This document shows, in pieces, positions 44,425-54,711 of a stretch of 64,000 nucleotides of DNA. Source of the DNA: Chrysogorgia sp. JL179-B06. Lineage: Eukaryota; Cnidaria; Anthozoa; Scleralcyonacea; Chrysogorgiidae. Position numbers and translations under genes: made by a program. How positions within the stretch are numbered: position 1 is the first letter of the stretch; every line of letters begins with the position of its first letter. The stretch is from contig JAYKKM010000492.1 of NCBI GenBank assembly GCA_035772405.1, positions 3,702,501 to 3,766,500 of the forward strand, read 5' to 3'. Below the pieces are notes generated by a model. That model did not search any database, had not been told where the DNA came from, and saw nothing but the letters and a program-made list of their open reading frames with translations.

Positions 44425-45115
44425 GCACTTTATTTAAACAGGGTAACTAGAGTTACATCAGTAATTTTCATGTAGGCCCTAAAACAGTGGTATATAATAA
44501 ATAAGAAAAATAAATAAATAAAAATTAACTATATATATTATATACTACCAAATAGGATACTATAATACTATTAAAACTATTTAAAATTTTAAAATAGATT
44601 TATATGTTATCTAAAGTATGTTCTTATGATAGTTTTTCCTTCAAATTTGAAAAAGCCATTTTAAATAATTGTTTCGGAATGATGACAGAGAAGAGGCATT
44701 TCTAATCTCGATGTTGAGAGCGTTCCATTCCAAAGATGCTAAAAAGGCAAACGTGCGCTCCCCAGCCTTTGACATTACTTTCGGGAGTTTCAGATTATTA
44801 TTAGCAGAGCCCCTCGTATTTACATTATGAACGGAGTTAAAAGGTCTAATTAAGTTGGTGATATAAGAGGGAGCTATTAAAGGCTTTATAAATAGTCACT
44901 TCAAAAATATTTAATTCTGTCATAAATTGGGAGCCAGCCCAACTGTAAAAATAATGGCAATGATGGTGCTTTGTAGTATCAGTGTCAAGTATTAATATCT
45001 TGCAGCTCTTTTTTGGAGACGATGTATCCTATCCAAATTTGGTTGGGATCATGTTTCCCCAAACCACAGGGATGTTATTATAAGAACTCTTTTTGTATTA
45101 TGGTCGGAGGAAATA
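44425..45115 (-). pseudogene. 5'-truncated CR1/L2-like LINE, 3' end
   Basis: Minus-strand frames read WFGETWSQPNLDRIHRLQKR, then LDTDTTKHHHCHYFYSWAG, then GERTFAFLASLEWNALNIEI near 44760-44710. The last closely parallels GERTFKFRGTKLWNELDEI in the LINE at 31943-32308, so this is the C-terminal end of a related RT protein. An AATAAAGTGC-type 3' end runs into (ATT)n. Confidence 0.7.
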
Positions 45116-46187
45116 ATCCAGCTTTCGCTGGAAATTATTACAACGCCCAAAGAATCAGAATTAGTAAGTACAAAACGAAATACTGAATGGTTAGAGTACT
45201 CCCGAAATATAGAATATGAGGTTTGACATTTGGCCTTTCGTCAGAGAAACTTTCGCTCTCTGACGAAGGCCCTTCGCTCTAAACATTAGACCTTGTATCC
45301 CGTATTTAAACTGAAGTACACCAATCTTTCATCAATCAGTATTTCGATTCGCGAATCGTAAAACAGCCAAGAAGGCTCAAAATGTAAGAGTGCCGTTCCT
45401 TATTTGGGGCGCCCATGCAACATGAAATTTAGAGACCCAAAATTATGCCGTTTAAACGCAACAGGCGTGCCAAAAATATTGGAAAATTATTGACGTGTAA
45501 ACGGAGACAACCATTGTTCACTGGTCGCAACGTATAGACAGCCAAATCGACAGAAAAATGTCACCAGATTAACCTCGTCGAGTGAAATACCAAAATCTGA
45601 AAAACCAAAAATTAAACATGCATTGCTACTAAGCTTTAGAATCGGTTATGAATCTTTAACCCAATATAGAAATCCTACCAGCACATTCTATTTCAACTCA
45701 AATAACACCATAGTTATATTTTGATAAAAAATGAATATAAATAGTAAACAAGAATTAATCAAAAGGCCTGCGTGGTCGTAGAGAATGGCACGGTAAATAT
45801 CCCCGTGTGTTTGGATATGGCATTTACCAAGGCAGGATATTATATACGTTAATCTGCCAGTTAATGCTGAATAATTAACAGATAGTACTACTAAAAACGA
45901 ATACGTTTAAGGTTGATATACCGCCGAAATAGGGTATAACGATGTCTCCATCGTGACATACACTTGAAAACGTACGCGGATGTTGCATGTCGCAACGAAA
46001 CGTTAGCTAATAAAATATTTTTCAAATTTCTGTCATGTCATGTCTAAAAGTCATTTGCTGGGTTTAAATCTTTATTTTTAAATTACGTTAGTCATGAGTT
46101 ATAAAACCTGTTGCTCAAAGGAAGATTACCGCTGACCCCTTATTAAACGTCTTAGGATAAAACCTCTATTTGTATGATGTCTGAGAG
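45116..46187. other. Unassigned DNA
   Basis: No supported exon. A small inverted phrase (TCAGAGAAAC...TCTCTGACGAAGG) lies near 45240. A phrase at about 45910-46010 (AAGGTTGATATACCGCCGAA ... ACGAAACGTTAGC) resembles one near 3628-3690, suggesting a dispersed repeat. Confidence 0.35.
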
Positions 46188-46271
46188 TAGCCTCCTACGT
46201 TTTTAGTTTTGCGACGTTTTCAGTCTAACGTTGCAGCTAGGAAGACACAGAGTTGCCTGCGGAGGAGGTTA
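46188..46271. mobile_element. 84-bp deletion derivative of the 9-bp-duplication foldback family
   Basis: Starts TAGCCTCCTACG and ends GCCTGCGGAGGAGGTTA, the inverted termini also seen at 12727-13500. The 9-mer GTCTGAGAG flanks both sides perfectly (46179-46187 and 46272-46280). Confidence 0.85.
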
Positions 46272-47094
46272 GTCTGAGAGCAAACTGCCGAACATTTCGT
46301 CCACAAGTTGTCACCAATCCTGGATTAAGCTATAATCGCCTTTTGAATAATCGCGGACCCTGTTTTACATTGTTTTCGCAGCTCGTTGCTATAAGTCTTC
46401 GTCGAACATTTTAAGTCAGATCACTGCTGAGATCTGTATGATTTTCAAGTTTCGTGAAATCTACTAATTTTCCCACACAATTCGATGTTTAAGTTTTAGA
46501 AATTATGTCTAAACGTTTTGAACACTATCTATGTTCGTGTACCAAATTAAAGAGGTACATAAATTATTGGACACTTTAGTTTCTACTAGTTCGCTAGGAA
46601 GCGTCCTTTCATCATATTGGCTCTTGGTATATTTTTGCAACATAAAAATATCAGTAACTCTCGAATGAGAAAACTAATACTACCCGACGTCGGTGAAAAT
46701 GATCATTAACAAAAATAATAATAAAAAAGCACAAAATAGAACATGAAGTTAGTAAAACTCAAAACAAAATTTAATTGCTAATAGAGTATACTCCTAGGAG
46801 GATTTCCTAAGTTAATCTAAGTAAATCCCAGGATTTATACCCTAAGTTGTAACGATCGATAACTTGTTGTCAGACAAAAACACAAAATTGGTTCTCGTTA
46901 AATAGCATGAACAGCTCATGTTTATTTAGTTGGTAAGCATCTCGTGTTTATCCTTTTATGAAGCATTTTGTAATTTCCTTTCTGGGTTGTAATTTGATAT
47001 CGCACGGCATATCCTGTAGCTGTGGTACATGAGTCTAGCGAGCTGTGTTGAACACTTGAAGCAGATCTAGAACAGAATACTATACACCCCATTA
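46272..47094. other. Region upstream of the CUB gene
   Basis: Should contain the promoter of the plus-strand gene starting at 47095. No core element can be named with confidence. Confidence 0.3.
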
Positions 47095-47173
47095 ATGATG
47101 TGGAATCTTACTCCTTATAACTGGCAAACGATAGCCATTGTTTTATTTGGAATATATGTTCATGGAAGCCTTG
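47095..47173 (+). CDS. Signal-peptide exon of a CUB-domain gene
   Basis: Two in-frame ATGs (47095, 47098) open a 26-codon segment, MMWNLTPYNWQTIAIVLFG then IYVHGSL, with a hydrophobic core and a small-residue end: a secretory signal peptide. The exon ends in phase 1 at donor GTGAGT (47174-47179). The next supported exon on this strand, the CUB exon at 61737-62078, also begins in phase 1, so the two join as SL-A-TCIQEF. The intervening 14.6 kb would be one intron holding the palindromic Penelope block. That linkage is inferred from phase, strand and domain logic; other exons could be hidden between. Confidence 0.78.
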
Positions 47174-48251
47174 GTGAGTATTGTAAAACATCATGCTAAT
47201 TAAAGATCTATTTTTGTTATCGATGATAAATGGAGCTGGGTATTAATATTATTCATGATAATGTCTTAATTGATACTGACGACCTTGTATATACATGTAC
47301 GTATCCACAATATTCTGAACTTCAGTGTGACGCTTTATAACCATTATTCATTAAGCTGTACTGATAATATTATGCAGTCAATGCAGATGACAAAGCATTA
47401 AGTGTCTTCTACTCTAAATAAGTGTTGATTCGTTCGTGTGACATATAATTATTAATGTTGTGCTTTTTTGTTAGTTAAGTGATATATAGTTGATGATAAA
47501 TGCGTCTTGGTAATTTAATTGCTGTTAGAGCTCATTCTGGGACGCCGGAAGGAACAATGAGGTCGTCCTCAAAGAAGCTGAACACTTAATTTCTTGGCAG
47601 TTTTTTTAAAGTGGTAAATCTCTAGTCCTTGTTAGTAAGCTTTGCTGTACAAAAGTTACACAAGTTAGTCCTTCATCACAAGACATATTGTACGTCTGCG
47701 CTGCGGGATATGTAGGTGGTTTTCTGACATCCAGCTGAATCTGCAGAAATTAAAGATAACTAGCGACGCAGGCTAAAGATAACGAGCTAGCTATACAATT
47801 ACTATATCACTGAACCCCCTTGGCGTCAAGACAATGTATCCTGTTATATATCTATCAATCCAAAGGTGAGATCGTTTATAATAAACCAGAATTTTGGAAG
47901 AATTCAGACAAAATATATGTACATAAAGACTAATATAATTCTTTCCAATTGGTTGCTGCCCCCGTAGCGTAGCTGTCCAGTAGTTCCGGCCGATAGCCTG
48001 TGGGGAGTTGACCATATACAGGGTATGTTTTCCAAAGTATAGGCCTTCGCTAACTATCGAAGCTGCTAACCGGTTGTCGAATCCCATATTGATATCGTTT
48101 GGCACGAATGTGGACAAGGTGACACCCTAGAGCTACTGCAGAAAAGTGCTGCCATAATTGTATATTATAATGCTGTAGCTGTATACCTGATCTTAGTAGA
48201 GATCTCATGCTTGGAGCACCTCACCAACGTTTCGCTTTTTAAGATATGTAT
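47174..48251. other. Start of the large intron of the CUB gene
   Basis: No supported element. A minus-strand frame at 47791-48117 looks mildly coding-like but shows no recognised domain. Confidence 0.3.
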
Positions 48252-48560
48252 ATATAATATAATGTTTGAGGGTATTTATTTTGTTCTCACAGGGCATTAA
48301 CAACTAATATACCTCATTATATCCATTTTTGCTAATCTTACCTCCGTTGACGTCAAACCAGGTCTGATTAGAACTAATCATACCCGGTTTGACGCCAACG
48401 GAGGTACGATTACGAAAAATGAATTTTAATCAAATCATCATTCAAAGACTCAACACGAGGTCGGAACCGTCAGAAATTTCGCCAAAATTAATTTTGATAC
48501 GGTAGATTAGTTGTTAATGGCCCTGTGAGAGCAAAAGAAATACTCGCAAACATTATATTA
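48252..48560. mobile_element. Foldback element with an internal hairpin
   Basis: The outer arms (ATAATGTTTGAGGGTATTTA, then CACAGGGCATTAACAACTAA) are inverted at about 48500-48560. An inner hairpin spans about 48330-48425 (TTGACGTCAAACC...GGTTTGACGCCAA). No ORF. Confidence 0.7.
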
Positions 48561-48570
48561 CAAAGGAATA

Positions 48571-48720
48571 GCATAAAAAGAGGTGCATTAGCTATTAAAC
48601 GTCCCGCTCGATTCGGGTCATTCCGAGGGTCGAAGGCCCGAGGGAATTTTACTAAACTACCCTCATCGAGCGGGACTTTTAATAGCTAATGCACCTCTTT
48701 TTATGCTATTACTTGTAATA
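48571..48720. repeat. 150-bp hairpin, same family as 52981-53144
   Basis: Arms AGCATAAAAAGAGGTGCATT and complement, with CCCGCTCGAT near the middle and a GGCCCGAGGGAA centre. The inner part is shared with the hairpin at 52981-53144. Confidence 0.8.
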
Positions 48721-49423
48721 AACCACCGCGCTATTTTGCAAAGTATTTTAGAACTCTAAATTGTGACATTCACAACTATAATACGAGGAACAATAATCAC
48801 TTAAATAAAGTCGAAATAATTACAATTTTACAATAGTCTCGTCTTGTATATGACTCGAATCTTGGGTTTTCAGGATGTCGTTATTTTTAGGAATATGCTT
48901 TGTTTTATATTATCCTTTAATGTTATTTTGTATTTAGTTTGGTTTTTATCAGGACCTGTCTTGATACTAGCAGTTCCACAACTGAAACAGTTATTCTGTA
49001 ATAAATAAATGAGCAAAAAGATATGTCAGATCTGCAACATTAATTAAATTAACACCCCATGCAGGGCACATGCATGCCCTACCGACTTACGTTTGTGCCA
49101 TAACAATCGAAATTACAGCAGCGAAAAAAAACAATAACTGGTAAGAAAAGACATTTGTAAAAAGGATTTTGTCACTATTGTTTCGACTTTCTTTGCCCAC
49201 ATCGATAACACATCGATAACATCAAACTTTGACTGAAAAAAAAAAATTTTGGTTGAAAGAATATTTCAGCTGATAATTGTGAAAAATATAGTTGAAAATT
49301 ATAATTTCGGTTGAAAATTATGAAAATATATTTTCAGTTTAGGAAAATATAGTCGGTTGCACATATGGATATTATTTAATTAACATTAGTATTGCATTTA
49401 TATATTATATCATAACATTAGTA

Positions 49424-49646
<223 letters not shown>

Positions 49647-49823
49647 TTTATGATGGTGTTGTTGAGCACTCTGTGAAGTTGGTGTAGGTGTCCTTTAGCG
49701 ATAATGCAACGCCCACAACCCTTGCGGTAGTTTGAGCACTCTGGCCCTATACCGCTTCACGCTCTCTAGATGTGCGCATGACCGCTGTATTAGTTCTCAT
49801 GCCCATATCTAGATTGTACTAAG

Positions 49824-49865
49824 CTACACTGATGAGCTGTGGAACAGCGAAACACGTGTCTGTAG
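49824..49865 (+). ncRNA. Hammerhead self-cleaving ribozyme motif
   Basis: Every conserved hammerhead position is present on the plus strand. Stem I 5' strand CTACA (49824-49828); core CTGATGA (49829-49835); stem II GCTGT/ACAGC with loop GGA (49836-49848); GAA (49849-49851); stem III as an 8-base palindrome ACACGTGT (49852-49859); cleavage base C (49860), giving the canonical GUC triplet; stem I 3' strand TGTAG (49861-49865). Known: small hammerheads with a minimal stem III occur in the terminal repeats of Penelope-like retroelements and can act as dimers. The motif sits just before (TA)n, beside Penelope-like 3' ends. Expected cut is after 49860. Confidence 0.88.
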
Positions 49866-49867
49866 AT

Positions 49868-50348
<481 letters not shown>

Positions 50349-50354
50349 TAAAAC

Positions 50355-50640
50355 AAGAGCCAGCCTTCATCAACAGTTCCACTGTTAAAATATTTCTTCA
50401 AAAGGAACGTTTAAAAATATTTAATGAACAACGTTTCGGGGCACTGCCCCTTCTTCAGGTTCAATAACCAGAGGAAGCGCACCAGCTATTTAAGTATATT
50501 TACAAATATGAATAAATTAGAATTTAAAATAAGAAGGATGACAGATAAAAATTAAAATTAAAAGAAATCACGTTGATTAAGTCCTTTGGGAATAAAACAA
50601 TCCAATTTATATGTCCAGAAGCCCTCACGTGTTGTGGGGG
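50355..50640 (-). mobile_element. Penelope-like element 3' tail, severely 5'-truncated
   Basis: On the minus strand it contains the last codons of the GIY-YIG protein (TREGFWTYKLDCFIPKGLNQ ends the main copy and is matched from 50640 downward), then the 3' non-coding region and a hammerhead-like fold (50425-50463). It matches 53912-54165 closely and stops at 50640, exactly where the large palindrome begins. Confidence 0.8.
50425..50463 (-). ncRNA. Hammerhead-variant motif in a Penelope-like tail (copy 1)
   Basis: Minus-strand TGAAC/GTTCA stem I; core CTGAAGA (fits CUGANGA) plus one extra A; stem II GGGGC/GCCCC; GAA; four-base palindromic stem III ACGT; T at the cleavage position. The extra A departs from the canonical core, so activity is uncertain. 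Confidence 0.55.
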
Positions 50641-51213
50641 TCTAAGAAATGAACAGATCAACAGAAATTTATTATACCGCTGACACCTGGATGACTGATT
50701 GTTGGCGCACCTGGTTTATGTGGCGAAAGGACAATTAGACTATACGGTCGACTCTGTTCTTTAAAATGTTTGCAGAAGTCTCTCCATCACGTGGCTATGA
50801 CATACAAATGCAATCAAACATTTTATATCATGATAGAAGAAATGTACATCATTCTATCAAGTAGAATACCATCAACAGTAGACACATGCATATTTTTTAA
50901 ACGCAAATAATAAGCTTCAACCTAACCTTGACCTAACGCAAATGTCAGAAAATGAGGTAGGGACAAATGAACGTTTCGATTAGACTTTGTATTTGCTTGA
51001 ACGCAACTTAGTCATTTGAGATGTGTTTAAAATTTTGTCGACCTAGGCTAACGATGGCCATGCTATTTATGAATTTTGTTTAAGAGACAATTGAGGTAAT
51101 ACGTTATTCGAGTTCTCCCAAACTCTCACGAGTGCTTCTATAACTGTATGGGAACACGGAAAAAATGTTTTCTTAAGATAATATCACGTTTGCGAGTTTT
51201 CCCTTGGTCTTAA

Positions 51214-52767
51214 GGGTGTTCAGACATATTTATTTTGGCCTGTTGCTAGGGAAAACTTGATTTGACCACAGGGCTTCTGGAGCTTTACAAATTTGATCCC
51301 CATGCGAGATATCCTGCACGTGGTATATATGAACGAAGATCTTTTGTTCGGTGACGTCATAAGATGACGTCATCGTGACGTCATCGAGATCAGGAAAATC
51401 CTATAATTTCTGCCAATTTTTAAGTTTTGTGAACAAAACAAGTTTCACCTAAACGAAAACTGTTATGTGCAAAAAAGTACGCATGCATTTCTCGATTGAG
51501 AAAATTTTAATGATTTTATGGCCGTTTTAGTGGAATATTTTCAATAAAAAATGGAATATCTTTGTCATTTTTGGTTGATTCATAAAACCCATGCGTACTT
51601 TTTGGGAGACGTATTAGCCCTATGTGTAAACGAATAAAAAGTAGCTATTTGATGAATACTCGCAGAAATTATAGGAATCTTGTTTTTGCCGGGAATACAT
51701 TCAACCTAGCCTGCGAATATCAGGCGAGGGTCCTCTTCCCGCCTGATCGGATGGAGTTCGAAGCGGTTCTTCGCTCGTTGATAAGCTCTGCCGATTTCTG
51801 AATTATGGCGTTCAAACCTTTGAGTAAAAAACAAAGAAGGATGTAATTTGGCATGTAGTTTTTTGCTTTGGTTTTACCACATTGAATTGCCTCATCGGAG
51901 GAAGAAAACAATGACTTGGCTTCACAGTCGTGGCAGATGACAGTTAGGGAACACTTCAAATCACTACGTGTACGAACTCGAGAGGTTAGTTCGTCGATAT
52001 CAATGTTCGAGCTGCCACACTGTTCGCACTGTTTAATCTTACTTAATTCCATCAACATTTTAGCAGAAATTATGTAGTGGGCATCATCTTTGACAATTAT
52101 TTTTTTATCAGAAAGTTCGTTTTGGTTATGTTTTGTAACCATAAATATTTTGTTCATTTCACCCTCAAGTTTGACACTTTCGCTTAGCTCCTGAAGCATG
52201 CATTTGCTTTCAGGATTCAAGCCAAGTTCACTAAACACATCTTTTAAATTTTTGGCATTGTTGAATGCTTGGAAAAACTCGGTGCTGATTGTTTTCAGGT
52301 TCACTACTAAAATCGTCGCTGCACAATGTCGATGTTTCTCGTCGTCCTGTCTCGTTGCTCTCAAATTTTCGGGGCTCATATTCTTCCAAAAAACTAGTCT
52401 GTATTTCAACGTCTTTTACTTCGGCCTTTTCAGTTTGAGTTTCTATGTCCTTCGTTTCTTTTTCAGTTTGAGTTTCTACGTCCTTTGTTTGTTTTGTGTC
52501 TCGACGTCCTTCAAGTCTTTTACATCAATTGCATGCCAGCGACATTCTGCTGCAGACGAAGTTTGCTTTCTCCTTTTATGTACTTTCTTTCCACAGCTTT
52601 GCTCGTTCCTTTTCATTTTTTGTTTTTATTTCATGGTTTTTTTAATTAATATATATACTACAAAAATATGTTTTTAAAAAACTTTCCCGACCGGAAGTAA
52701 TTTTCCCGCGGAGAACCTAATGTCCTTAGCAACAGGTTGTCTAGCAACGAAATACGTCCGAACACCC
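51214..52767 (-). mobile_element. TTAA-flanked DNA transposon, Kolobok- or piggyBac-like
   Basis: The terminal inverted repeats begin GGGTGTTC and continue (A/G)GAC(A/G)TATTT, with a shared subterminal CCTGTTGCTA. TTAA flanks both ends (51210-51213 and 52768-52771). The right palindrome arm shows the unoccupied site with one TTAA (57600-57603), which fixes the 1,554-bp boundaries. A TTAA duplication is known for piggyBac and Kolobok elements; G-starting termini favour Kolobok, but this is inference. It carries a broken minus-strand ORF and no recognised catalytic domain. Confidence 0.9.
51720..52616 (-). pseudogene. Zinc-ribbon-like ORF of the TTAA element, frameshifted
   Basis: The longest open piece (51720-52409) has a C-x2-C...C-x2-C arrangement: QCEQCGSSNIDIDELTSR, then LKCSLTVICHDCEAKS, followed by YMPNYILLCFLLKGLNAI. 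This resembles the N-terminal zinc domain preceding some metazoan Mutator/Kolobok-type transposases. Upstream frames begin at a Met near 52616 (MKRNEQSCGKKVHKRRKQ, basic) and include near-repeats of KDVETQTEK. At least two frameshifts interrupt them. It ends at 51720 with no DDE core, so it is probably an internally deleted, non-autonomous copy. Confidence 0.55.
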
Positions 52768-52980
52768 TTAACGGGTTGATTTAATCACTAATACACCCCG
52801 ATTGAAGTTGTATTAGAACTAATACGACCGCGGCAAACCGTGACGACAGGTAGTATTACACTAATACGACCTAAGGTAGGATGAACCCCAGTAGAATTAT
52901 CAATGTAAAACGTCCTGCCATCTCGAAGTATGCAAAGACTGCCGCACCCTTTCGGGAAAACTCGCAAACGTGATATTACA

Positions 52981-53144
52981 AAGTAATATCATGAAATGAG
53001 GCGTATCAGCTATTAAACCGCGCCCGCTCGATTCGGGTCATTTAGTAAAATTCCCTCGGGCCTTCGGCCCTCGGGAATTTTACTAAATGACCCTCATCGA
53101 GCGGGCGGTTTATAGCTAATACGCCTCATTTCATGATATTACTT
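52981..53144. repeat. Hairpin within the left arm
   Basis: Arms AAGTAATATCATGAAATGAG and complement; the centre GGCCTTCGGCC is flanked by CCCTCGGG. Its counterpart in the right arm lacks one half. Related to the hairpin at 48571-48720. Confidence 0.85.
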
Positions 53145-53161
53145 ATAATTATTAAGATATA

Positions 53162-53377
53162 CAGAGTGTCCCAAATAAAAGGCTACCTTTTCAAATTCAA
53201 ATGAGCGTGTTAATTCAAACAACCTATTGTGTTTAATATCCCATGTGTATAAAACTGTGTGTTTTTACGCATTCGTAGTTCAAAAGCGATAATGAATTTC
53301 AAAGAACTACAATAGGTTGCTTGAATTAACATGCTAATTTGAATTTGAAAAGGTAGCCTTTTTTTGGGACACCCTGT
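53162..53377. mobile_element. Mariner-like MITE (left-arm copy)
   Basis: Terminal repeats CAGAGTGTCCC...GGGACACCCTG flanked by TA, with arms extending about 70 bases (AAAAGGCTACCTTTTCAAA). CAGGGTGTCCC ends and TA flanks are typical of Tc1/mariner-derived MITEs. The inverted copy is at 57238-57453. Confidence 0.82.
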
Positions 53378-53784
53378 ATAAGTGTTGAGTGCAGCATAGG
53401 GCAGTGTATAAACACACCGGAATGTACTATAAAGGATGGTTGATGTACTACGTAATAGTGTGTAGGAGCTGGTTTGGAGCCTGAAATGCCCTTCGTGAGA
53501 GTGAAATATAAGATCATAATGTTGATGGTATAATATGCTAATCAGTTTGGCGTGGTTTTTAGGACGAAGTAACAATATGATATATATATACCAAAAATCG
53601 TATGTGAAAATAAAATCACTAAGCAGGCGTAAGGTTTAAGAGCGCTCAATACCATTGTAGGTAGAGCGGAATCATATAATTGAGGTCGAATGCTGTTGCT
53701 ACTCTGAGTTTCACGCTATATGCATTCGACCTCAATTATATATATATATTCGACCTCAATTATATATATTACATATCAACAGCA

Positions 53785-53914
<130 letters not shown>

Positions 53915-53945
53915 TTCTTCAAAAGGAACGTTTAAAAATCTTTAA

Positions 53946-53984
53946 TGAACAACGTTTCGGGGCACTGCCCCTTCTTCAGGTTCA
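53946..53984 (-). ncRNA. Hammerhead-variant motif in a Penelope-like tail (copy 2)
   Basis: Same fold as at 50425-50463: TGAAC/GTTCA stem I, CTGAAGA core plus an extra A, GGGGC/GCCCC stem II, GAA, ACGT, T. Located just 3' of the GIY-YIG frame and before (TA)n. Confidence 0.55.
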
Positions 53985-54078
53985 ATAACCAGAGGAAGCG
54001 CTCCAGCTATTTAAGTATATTTACAAATATGAATAAATTAGATTTTAAAATAAGAAGGATGACAGATAAAAATTAAAA

Positions 54079-54711
54079 TTAAAAGAAATCACGTTGATTA
54101 AGTCCTTTGGGAATAAAACAATCCAATTTATATGTCCAGAAGCCCTCACGTGTTGTGGGGTCATTAACATTAGTTTTATCAATAATAGCAACAGTTAAAT
54201 CAGTAATACCCCCATGGTCTTCGCTAAAAAAATGAGCATACAGATGTTCGCCAGGAATGTTCCTTTGTCCCTTGCCATATCTACAAAGACTGCTTTTGTG
54301 GTTGTTAAATCTCTTACGAAACGTTGTAATGGTACTGCCAACATACTGCTTATTACATTTAGTACACGATATCAAGTACACGACACCGGAAGAGTCGCAA
54401 TCAAAGGAATGATTAATGAAAAACGTTCGCTCGGATTCCATATCAGTAAATACTCGCCCAACTGAGACGAACTTACATATCTGACAACGGGCTTTACCAC
54501 AGGCATGCATACCCACCGGCCTCGAAGGGGCTTCACTACAAGGAAGTTTAGCCCTGACTAGTTGATCTTTTAAATTACGAGGTCGACGAAAGGACACAAA
54601 TGGGTTGTTTGAAAATATTTCGCTAGTATTGGAGCAACTCGCAAGAATGAGCTGAAGTTCGGTTAAAATAGATGAAACCTTGGACAGAGAGGGATGAAAA
54701 TCAAGAACCAA
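54079..54711 (-). CDS. Penelope-like GIY-YIG endonuclease domain
   Basis: An open frame of 210 codons. A cysteine cluster (GMHACGKARCQICKFV) precedes the catalytic module: GVVYLISCTKCNKQYVGST holds the GVVYLI...QYVGS signature (the GIY-YIG equivalent), followed by RKRFNNHKS (catalytic Arg and His), and the end EGFWTYKLDCFIPKGLNQ. In these elements the domain nicks target DNA for integration. It should be fused to the upstream RT; a frameshift near 54712 separates them, so the first Met is not a true start. A second copy is on the plus strand at 56165-56565. Confidence 0.9.
   Translation of the reverse strand: MVLDFHPSLSKVSSILTELQLILASCSNTSEIFSNNPFVSFRRPRNLKDQLVRAKLPCSEAPSRPVGMHACGKARCQICKFVSVGRVFTDMESERTFFINHSFDCDSSGVVYLISCTKCNKQYVGSTITTFRKRFNNHKSSLCRYGKGQRNIPGEHLYAHFFSEDHGGITDLTVAIIDKTNVNDPTTREGFWTYKLDCFIPKGLNQRDFF

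Noticed and set aside
47791..48117. 108-codon minus-strand frame with coding-like composition
   Set aside because: No recognised motif, and antisense inside the probable CUB-gene intron; could not be supported.
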